A stretch of 14,222 nt of DNA from assembly GCA_964412845.1 (NCBI GenBank), contig CAYPQM010000169.1, forward strand, positions 1 through 14,222, given 5' to 3'. The stretch comes from JAWWPY01 sp964412845 (GTDB lineage Bacteria; Actinomycetota; Actinomycetes; Streptosporangiales; Streptosporangiaceae). Below, in pieces: positions 1 to 4,463 of the stretch. Every line of letters begins with the position of its first letter. The first letter of the stretch is position 1. Made by a program: the position numbers and the translations under genes. The notes under the pieces are model-generated. The model had not been told where the DNA came from, did not search any database, and worked only from the letters and a program-made list of their open reading frames with translations.

Positions 1-476
1 CCGGGCTGACCACGAAGATCCAGCGCATCGACACGGCGCAAGGTCCGCTGCCTGAGGTGTTCCCGCCCATGTCGGTGACCCTGGTTCTCGAGGACGACCT
101 GGACATCTCGCGCGGTGACATGATCTGCCGCCCGCACAATCAGCCGTGGGTCTCCCAGGACATCGAGGCGATGGTCTGCTGGATGTCGGAGAGCAGGACC
201 CTCGCCCGGCGCGACCGGCTGATCGTCAAGCACACCACCCGCACCGTCAAGGCGATCGTCCGGGACCTGCACTACCGGCTCGACGTGAACACGCTGCACC
301 GCGATGAGACCGCCGACCATCTCGGGCTGAACGAGGTGGGCCGGGTGACCCTGCGGCTGACCCAGCCGCTGTTCTGCGACCCCTACAGCCGGAACCGGCA
401 GACCGGCGGCCTGATCCTCATCGACGAGGCGACAAATGCCACGGTCGGCGCCGCGATGATCACGGAAGGGCACTGA
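1..476 (+). CDS. cysN: Sulfate adenylyltransferase subunit 1, C-terminal part (5'-truncated by window)
   Basis: This is the last 157 residues of the large GTPase subunit of ATP sulfurylase. With CysD it activates sulfate to adenosine 5'-phosphosulfate in the cytoplasm, the first step of assimilatory sulfate reduction. The reading frame is open from base 3, so the start and the GTP-binding G domain lie outside the window. What remains matches the elongation-factor-like beta-barrel domains. Recognisable parts are the segment around FPPMSVTLVLEDDLDISRGD, the RDRLIVKHTTR stretch, and the tail ending LILIDEATNATVGAAMI. The protein stops at TGA 474-476, so it is not the CysN-CysC (APS kinase) fusion seen in mycobacteria. 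A partial frame beginning at GTG 57 is an internal codon, not a start. The next gene begins 57 nt downstream and has no obvious sulfur role, so cysN is probably the last gene of its own operon. Confidence 0.93.
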   Translation, partial: GLTTKIQRIDTAQGPLPEVFPPMSVTLVLEDDLDISRGDMICRPHNQPWVSQDIEAMVCWMSESRTLARRDRLIVKHTTRTVKAIVRDLHYRLDVNTLHRDETADHLGLNEVGRVTLRLTQPLFCDPYSRNRQTGGLILIDEATNATVGAAMITEGH

Positions 477-491
477 GAGCGGACCGGCCAC

Positions 492-505
492 GACCATGGA
501 CCATG
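492..505. repeat. 7-bp direct tandem duplication after cysN
   Basis: GACCATG occurs twice in a row (492-498 and 499-505), 16 nt after the cysN stop codon. The 57-nt gap up to the next gene shows no convincing hairpin terminator. The duplication is short and could be chance or replication slippage. It is listed because similar small duplications sit at three other gene ends in this window. Confidence 0.4.
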
Positions 506-533
506 ACGCTCAGCTTCCGCCAGACTGTCCCGC

Positions 534-947
534 ATGAACGTGCTCAACGTGCATCAGTGGCTCTACACGCGGTCCGGCGGACGGGTGGGCCACCGGCTCA
601 TCGGCGTGCCGTGCCTGTTGCTTCGCACGACCGGCCGGAAGTCGGGCCTGGTGCGGACCTCCGCGCTCGTCTACGCCCGGGACGGGGAGAGGTACCTGCT
701 CGTCGCGTCGAACGGCGGGGCGGACCGGCCCCCCGGCTGGCTGTTCAACATCCAGGCCGAGCCGAAGGTTGAGATCCAGGTCGCCACGTTGACCACGCCC
801 GCCAATGCCACCGTGGTCAACGCCGGTGACGCTGAGTACCCACGGCTGTGGAAGGCTGTCAACGACAACAACCACGGCCGGTATGACGGTTACCAGGCGA
901 AGACATCCAGGCCTATCCCGGTTGTGGTGGTAGCGCCCGCGCCCTGA
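534..947 (+). CDS. Deazaflavin (F420)-dependent nitroreductase-family protein (Ddn-like)
   Basis: A 137-residue protein of the F420H2-dependent quinone reductase/nitroreductase family (PF04075, split beta-barrel fold). Members use reduced cofactor F420 to reduce quinones, enones or nitro compounds. The family pattern is visible in order: an N-terminal helix (residues 1-15), LRTTGRKSG followed by RTSALVY near residues 30-45, the loop ASNGGADRPPGWLFNI with the PGW-xx-N signature near 62-77, and the C-terminal YDGYQAKTSRPIPVVVV. Length is typical (about 135-150). ATG 534 is chosen because the protein starts in the usual place. No Shine-Dalgarno is visible upstream; CAGACT at 521-526, seven bases before the ATG, could be a weak -10 element of a leaderless transcript, which is only a guess. 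Physiological substrate cannot be read from sequence; menaquinone is one possibility. It is close to cysN and the peptidase but not evidently linked to either. Confidence 0.88.
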   Translation: MNVLNVHQWLYTRSGGRVGHRLIGVPCLLLRTTGRKSGLVRTSALVYARDGERYLLVASNGGADRPPGWLFNIQAEPKVEIQVATLTTPANATVVNAGDAEYPRLWKAVNDNNHGRYDGYQAKTSRPIPVVVVAPAP

Positions 948-960
948 CCCGCCCTGACCG
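941..960. repeat. 10-bp tandem duplication spanning the stop codon of the F420 oxidoreductase gene
   Basis: GCCCTGACCC (941-950) is followed by GCCCTGACCG (951-960), nine of ten bases identical. The first copy contains the TGA stop at 945-947. The second copy supplies another TGA at 955-957 in the +1 frame. Confidence 0.55.
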
Positions 961-970
961 TGAGCCACCC

Positions 971-1015
971 GCAAGAGGGCCCACCCGCGAAGAGGGCCCA
1001 CGCAAAGAGGGCACC
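971..1015 (+). repeat. Three tandem purine-rich (Shine-Dalgarno-like) repeats before the S9 peptidase start
   Basis: The core AAGAGGGCCCAC occurs at 973-984 and again at 990-1001. A shorter third version, AAGAGGGCAC, lies at 1005-1014. Copies are spaced 17 and 15 bases apart. The third copy lies directly before the GTG start at 1016, so its GAGGG serves as a modest ribosome-binding site. The two upstream copies offer the same purine tract at non-productive distances. The whole 68-nt gap between the two genes is built from such micro-repeats. Confidence 0.6.
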
Positions 1016-3067
1016 GTGACGTCATTCGACGATCTGCGCGACTACATGGCCATGCCGAGGCTGACCGGGCTGAGGCTCTCGCCGGACGGCAGCTGGCTGG
1101 CTGCGGCGGTCCAGATGCTCGCACCGGACGGCAAGAAGTTCTCCTCCAGCATCTGGCGGATCGCCACCGGCCCGGCCGCCGGCGACCAGGCGGCGGTGCG
1201 GCTGACCCGCTCGGCGGAGGGCGAGAGCAGCCCGGAGTTCCTTCCGGACGGCGGCCTGCTGTTCCTGTCCCGGCGGCCGGCGGCGGCTCCCCCCGGGTCC
1301 GGGGCCGCCGACGACAAGGAGAAGCCAGCCCTGTGGCTGCTGCCGCCAGGCGGCGGTGAGGCACGCCGGATCATCGCGGCCCCCGGCGGGGTGACCGGCC
1401 TGGCCACGGCGGCCGGCCCGATGCTGGTGGCGTTCGCCTCGCCGGTGCTGCCCGGGGTGACGGAGGCCAGCCAGGACGCACAGCGGCGGCAGGCCCGCGC
1501 CGACGCCGGCGTCACCGCGATCCTGCATGAGTCCTCCCAGGTCCGGTACTGGGACCACGACCTGGGCCCGGACCAGTTGCGGCTGTTGCTGGCCGAGGTC
1601 GGCGCCGGTGAGGCAGCGGCCCAGCCGGAGCCGCGGGACCTCACGCCCGACCCCGGGCGGGCCCTGGATGAGCGCCACTTCGAGCTGACCCCGGACGGCC
1701 GGTTCGCCGTCACCGGATGGGCCGTCTGGGACGACGCGGGCAACAAGCGCGACGACCTGGTCGTCATCGACTGTGCCACCGGTGAGCGCCGCACCCTGCT
1801 GTCCGCGCCCGGGGTTGACTTCGGCGACCCGCATGTGTCCCCGGACGGCAGGTCCGTGCTGTGCACCAGGGAAACGCACGACAGCTACGAGCGCCCCGCC
1901 GACGTCACCCTGGTCGTCACGCCGCTCGACGGCAGCACCGGGGCGGTGGATCTGCTCGCTGGGCTGGACCGCTGGCCGGCCACTGCGGCATGGGCGGCTG
2001 ATGGCCGTTATGTATATTTCGCGGCTGATGATGGGGGACGGTGCCCGGTCTTCCGGGTGCAGGTCGGCAGCGGCGCCATCACCAGGATCACCACCGACGA
2101 CGCGGCGTATTCGCACCTGAGCCCGGCACCGGACGGGCGGTTTCTCTACGCGCTGCGCGCCGCGGTGGACAGCCCGCCCGTGGCGGTCCGCATCGATGTC
2201 GCCGTCCCCGGGGCTGAGCCGCGGCGGCTGGCCGGTCCCGCGCAGCCGCCGGAACTGCCCGGCCAGCTGACCGAGATCGAGGCGGCGGCCGACGACGGCG
2301 CGGTGATCCGCGGCTGGCTGGCGCTCCCGTCGGGCGCGTCGGCCGCCGCGCCCGCGCCGCTGCTGCTGTGGGTGCACGGCGGCCCGCTGTCCAGCTGGAA
2401 TTCCTGGTCGTGGCGGTGGAATCCGTGGCTCATGGTGGCCCGCGGCTACGCGGTCCTGCTGCCCGACCCCGCGCTGTCCACTGGGTACGGCCGCGACTTC
2501 ATCGCCCGCGGCCACGGCGACTGGGGCGGCCGGCCGTACACCGATGTGCTGGCGATCACCGATGCCGCGGTGGCGCGGCCGGACATCGATGAGTCGCGCA
2601 CGGCCATGATGGGCGGCTCGTTCGGCGGCTACATGGCCAACTGGATCGCGGGCCACACCAGCCGGTTCCGGGCCATCGTCAGCCACGCGAGCCTCTGGGC
2701 GCTGGACCAGATGTTCGGGACCACCGACGGGCCCGCCGAGTGGCGCCGGCATTTCGGCAGCCCGCAGACGCAGCCGGAGCGTTATGCGGCCAACTCGCCG
2801 CACCTGCACGCGGGGAAGATCGTCACCCCCATGCTGGTGATCCACGGCGACAAGGATTACCGGGTGCCGATCGGCGAGGCGCTGCGCCTGTGGACCGACC
2901 TGGCGGCCGCGCGGGGTGGCCGGGCCGGGGCGAAGTTCCTGTACTTCCCCGATGAGAACCACTGGGTGCTCACCCCGGGCAACGCGGTCATCTGGTACCA
3001 GACGGTGCTGGCGTTCCTCGCCCAGCACGTCCTCGGCGAGCCCTGGTGCCGCCCCGAACTGCTGTGA
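1016..3067 (+). CDS. S9-family serine peptidase (prolyl oligopeptidase/acylaminoacyl peptidase type)
   Basis: A 683-residue alpha/beta-hydrolase peptidase that cleaves short peptides. Residues about 1-420 form a seven-bladed-propeller-like domain marked by repeated SPDG/xPDG turns (LRLSPDGSW, FLPDGG, LTPDGRF, VSPDGRS, AADGRYVYF, APDGRFLY). Residues about 425-683 are the catalytic domain: HGGP at 454-457 (oxyanion region), nucleophile Ser535 in GGSFGGYM, Asp614 in HGDKDYRVP and His649 in DENHW. All catalytic elements are intact and the length is normal for the family. No signal peptide or membrane segment is seen, so a cytoplasmic peptide-turnover enzyme is inferred. GTG 1016 follows a GAGGG tract at a suitable distance, and the first residues (TSFDDLRDYMAMPRL) fit family N-termini. 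Exact specificity (acyl-peptide versus dipeptidyl) cannot be decided. It ends 179 nt before the next gene. Confidence 0.92.
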   Translation: MTSFDDLRDYMAMPRLTGLRLSPDGSWLAAAVQMLAPDGKKFSSSIWRIATGPAAGDQAAVRLTRSAEGESSPEFLPDGGLLFLSRRPAAAPPGSGAADDKEKPALWLLPPGGGEARRIIAAPGGVTGLATAAGPMLVAFASPVLPGVTEASQDAQRRQARADAGVTAILHESSQVRYWDHDLGPDQLRLLLAEVGAGEAAAQPEPRDLTPDPGRALDERHFELTPDGRFAVTGWAVWDDAGNKRDDLVVIDCATGERRTLLSAPGVDFGDPHVSPDGRSVLCTRETHDSYERPADVTLVVTPLDGSTGAVDLLAGLDRWPATAAWAADGRYVYFAADDGGRCPVFRVQVGSGAITRITTDDAAYSHLSPAPDGRFLYALRAAVDSPPVAVRIDVAVPGAEPRRLAGPAQPPELPGQLTEIEAAADDGAVIRGWLALPSGASAAAPAPLLLWVHGGPLSSWNSWSWRWNPWLMVARGYAVLLPDPALSTGYGRDFIARGHGDWGGRPYTDVLAITDAAVARPDIDESRTAMMGGSFGGYMANWIAGHTSRFRAIVSHASLWALDQMFGTTDGPAEWRRHFGSPQTQPERYAANSPHLHAGKIVTPMLVIHGDKDYRVPIGEALRLWTDLAAARGGRAGAKFLYFPDENHWVLTPGNAVIWYQTVLAFLAQHVLGEPWCRPELL

Positions 3068-3127
3068 CACCCGCCCGGAACTACGGTGACATCCGCCCCG
3101 GACCGCGGTGAGACCGGCGCGATCCGG
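3064..3127. repeat. 22-bp imperfect tandem repeats starting on the peptidase stop codon
   Basis: Copy 1 (3064-3085) and copy 2 (3086-3107) match at 17 of 22 positions. Each begins GTGACA and continues with a CCGCCC core. A third, weaker copy begins GTGAGACC at 3108. The GTGA of copy 1 contains the real TGA stop (3065-3067). Because 22 is not a multiple of three, the copies put TGA at 3065, 3087 and 3109, one in each reading frame. The remaining gap to 3246 holds an AGAGGAGG tract at 3143-3150 with no usable start after it, a CAGAAGTTCTG dyad at 3153-3163, and the hairpin listed separately. I see no clear sigma-70-type promoter in it. Confidence 0.6.
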
Positions 3128-3201
3128 AGCGGCCACACGTTCAGAGGAGGCTCAGAAGTTCTGCCGAGCACCCTGAGAATCCCGGGCGGCATGCTTCTTC
3201 T

Positions 3202-3230
3202 ATCGGACGGCAGAGCCGCTGCCGCCGGAT
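3202..3230 (+). promoter_or_regulatory. Possible hairpin just upstream of the small membrane-protein RBS
   Basis: CGGCAG (3208-3213) pairs with CTGCCG (3219-3224) across a five-base loop. The stem can extend outward through GG/CC and ATC/GAT pairs with single bulges. It ends four bases before the AGGAGG ribosome-binding site. Such a 5'-leader stem could affect translation or mRNA stability. There is no tract of T residues after it, so it is not a typical terminator. Confidence 0.3.
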
Positions 3231-3234
3231 TCGT

Positions 3235-3240
3235 AGGAGG
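3235..3240 (+). promoter_or_regulatory. Consensus Shine-Dalgarno of the small membrane protein
   Basis: A perfect AGGAGG ends six bases before GTG 3247. It is the strongest ribosome-binding site in the window. It is the main reason for accepting the short ORF as a real gene and for choosing its GTG start. Confidence 0.75.
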
Positions 3241-3246
3241 CAAACC

Positions 3247-3471
3247 GTGAACGCCCTGGTCCTGGCCAATTTCCCGCTGGCACTCCTGGTGCTGGCGGCG
3301 ATCGTCGGCATCCCGTTGTGGATGACCTTCAAGCGCCCTGTGGCGGCTCCGGACTACGCCGAGGCCCGGGCTTACCTGGGGGCCAAGGCTGGTCTTCGCG
3401 CCGTCCCCGCCCTCGCGACCGTCCGCCGCCACTCGGACCGCGCCCCGCAGCCGACCCGTGTGGCCGCCTGA
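3247..3471 (+). CDS. Small single-pass membrane protein, function unknown
   Basis: A 74-residue protein that I do not recognise. Residues about 4-27 form one hydrophobic helix (LVLANFPLALLVLAAIVGIP followed by LWMTF). Lys29-Arg30 come directly after, predicting a cytoplasmic C-terminal tail of about 45 residues rich in Ala and Arg. Evidence that it is real: consensus AGGAGG at ideal spacing, third codon positions about 88% G or C like the neighbours, and an intrinsic-terminator candidate downstream. The N-terminal helix has no cleavage-site or lipobox features, so a membrane anchor is more likely than a secretion signal. It is separated from both the peptidase (179 nt) and menG (152 nt), so it looks monocistronic. 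A role near respiration or menaquinone synthesis would be a guess from position only. Confidence 0.72.
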   Translation: MNALVLANFPLALLVLAAIVGIPLWMTFKRPVAAPDYAEARAYLGAKAGLRAVPALATVRRHSDRAPQPTRVAA

Positions 3472-3475
3472 CCCT

Positions 3476-3497
3476 GGCGGAGGCCGCGGCCTCCGCC
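3476..3497. repeat. Perfect 22-bp palindrome after the small membrane-protein gene
   Basis: The arm GGCGGAGGCCG (3476-3486) is followed without spacer by its exact reverse complement (3487-3497). It begins four bases after the stop codon. As RNA it would fold to a nine-pair stem with a four-base loop. As DNA it could be a symmetric protein-binding site. With the next element it forms a two-hairpin terminator-like region. Confidence 0.6.
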
Positions 3498-3502
3498 GCA
3501 CC

Positions 3503-3559
3503 GCACCGGAGTGGCTCCGCTGTCGTTCCCACGGCACCGGAGCCACTCCGGTGCCGTTT
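3503..3559 (+). terminator. Intrinsic terminator candidate with overlapping alternative hairpins
   Basis: Two hairpins are possible and they share bases. The long one pairs 3503-3519 with 3538-3554, a perfect 17-bp inverted repeat with an 18-base loop. The compact one pairs ACGGCACCGGA (3531-3541) with TCCGGTGCCGT (3547-3557), 11 perfect pairs with a five-base loop, and runs into TTT at 3557-3559. The compact form looks like an actinobacterial terminator with a short U tract, and most likely ends transcription of the small membrane-protein gene. The long form would sequester the 3' arm of the compact one. The remaining gap up to menG (3560-3623) shows nothing else clear. Confidence 0.65.
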
Positions 3560-3623
3560 GCCGTTGCTGCGCGCCGGCGGCAGGGCCGATCCGGCCGCGG
3601 CAGGGTTATGCCAGGGTGGAGGC

Positions 3624-4340
3624 ATGACGCGTGCGCACCTCGATAAGCGCCCCGGTGAGGTTTCCGCCATGTTCGACCGGGTGGCGGAGCGCTACGACCT
3701 GCTCAACGATGTGCTGTCGCTCGGCCAGGACCGGTGGTGGCGCCGGGTGGTGGCCCGGGTCGTCGGCGCCCGGGCCGGCGAGCGGGTCCTGGACATCGCC
3801 GCGGGCACCGGAAGCTCGTCGGTCACCTTTACCACGGCCGGGGCGGTCTGCGTGGCCTGCGACTTCTCGCTGGGCATGCTCCAGGTGGGTGCGCGCAGGC
3901 TCAATGACCAGGTCGCGCACGCCGGGCCGGTCAGGTTCGTCGCGGGTGACGCGCTGCGGCTGCCGTTCGCGGACCAGACCTTCGACGCGGTGACGATCTC
4001 CTTCGGCCTGCGCAATGTCGCCGATCCAGCGGCCGCGCTGACCGAGATGCTGCGGGTCACCAAGCCGGGCGGGCGGCTGGTGATCTGCGAGTTCGGGCAT
4101 CTGCCCTGGCGCCAGCTGAACACGCTGTATGAGAGCTACCTGACCACCGCGCTGCCCGCGGTCGCGCGGCGGCTGTCGCGCAATCCCGGCGCGTACAGCT
4201 ACCTGGCCGAGTCCATCAGGGACTGGCCCGCTCAGGCTGAACTCGCGCGGCGGATGGCCGCCGCGGGCTGGTCGGCAGTACGCTGGCGGAACCTGACGAT
4301 GGGCGTCGTGACCCTGCATGTCGCGCGCCGTCCGGGCTGA
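3624..4340 (+). CDS. menG: Demethylmenaquinone methyltransferase
   Basis: A 238-residue SAM-dependent methyltransferase of the UbiE/MenG family. It adds the C-methyl group in the last step of menaquinone synthesis, at the cytoplasmic membrane face. Visible are the family opening MFDRVAERYDLLNDVLSLG (residues 16-34), the SAM-binding loop LDIAAGTG at 56-63, and the second signature SFGLRNVADP with Arg130-Asn131-Val132. The C-terminus with WRNLTMGVV is also typical. The frame is open upstream as far as 3318, but ATG 3624 is chosen because TRAHLDKRPGEVSAMFD aligns with the start of mycobacterial MenG. The purine tract GTGGAGG ends only one base before that ATG, an unusually tight spacing. Organisms with complex I of this type use menaquinone rather than ubiquinone, so MenG is preferred over UbiE. 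It lies 123 nt before the Rex-controlled menJ-nuo unit, probably as a separate transcript. Confidence 0.93.
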   Translation: MTRAHLDKRPGEVSAMFDRVAERYDLLNDVLSLGQDRWWRRVVARVVGARAGERVLDIAAGTGSSSVTFTTAGAVCVACDFSLGMLQVGARRLNDQVAHAGPVRFVAGDALRLPFADQTFDAVTISFGLRNVADPAAALTEMLRVTKPGGRLVICEFGHLPWRQLNTLYESYLTTALPAVARRLSRNPGAYSYLAESIRDWPAQAELARRMAAAGWSAVRWRNLTMGVVTLHVARRPG

Positions 4341-4356
4341 CCGTGACCTGACCGTG
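4337..4356. repeat. 11-bp period duplication spanning the menG stop codon
   Basis: CTGACCGTG is found at 4337-4345 and again at 4348-4356. The first copy carries the TGA stop (4338-4340). Further TGA triplets follow at 4344 (same frame) and 4349 (another frame). Confidence 0.5.
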
Positions 4357-4407
4357 GCCCCGGCGCAGGCCACCAGGGGCGGGGCAGCCGGACCCAGGGA
4401 GACGGTC

Positions 4408-4413
4408 TAGACT
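4408..4413 (+). promoter_or_regulatory. Possible -10 element of the menJ-nuo promoter
   Basis: TAGACT fits the actinobacterial housekeeping -10 pattern TAnnnT. Transcription would start around 4419-4421, placing the Rex operator just downstream of the start point, a normal position for repression. No convincing -35 hexamer is seen 16-19 bases upstream. Confidence 0.35.
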
Positions 4414-4425
4414 CCGGAGAGAAAA

Positions 4426-4445
4426 CTTGTGAAGCGGTTCACAAG
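4426..4445. promoter_or_regulatory. Rex (redox-sensing repressor) operator
   Basis: TTGTGAA-GCGG-TTCACAA at 4427-4444 is a perfect inverted repeat, extended by one more pair (C4426/G4445). It matches the known Rex operator pattern TTGTGAA-N4-TTCACAA at every conserved base. Rex binds such sites when NADH is low relative to NAD+ and releases them when NADH rises. In Streptomyces coelicolor Rex is established to control the nuo operon among others. The site lies 19 nt before the start codon of the menJ-like gene and is the only such site I see in the window. Confidence 0.88.
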
Positions 4446-4463
4446 ACAGTCAGGACAAGGTCC

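Noticed and set aside
503..772. 89-codon frame starting at ATG 503
   Set aside because: It overlaps the F420 oxidoreductase in another frame, and its product is an Arg/Pro-rich shadow.
510..1364. Minus-strand 284-codon frame across the F420 gene and the peptidase start
   Set aside because: Arg/Pro/Gly-rich low-complexity product that runs through two real genes and their intergenic repeats.
1022..3136. 704-codon open frame on the minus strand opposite the S9 peptidase
   Set aside because: Same shadow effect; no recognisable motif, while the + strand frame has a complete Ser-Asp-His triad.
3143..3163. AGAGGAGG followed by a CAGAAGTTCTG dyad, considered as the start of a small upstream gene
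   Set aside because: No ATG, GTG or TTG lies at a usable distance, and no open frame with coding-like composition follows.
3318..3623. In-frame upstream extension of menG
   Set aside because: It overlaps the small membrane-protein gene and passes through the terminator palindromes; homologous MenG proteins begin at the residue encoded at 3624.
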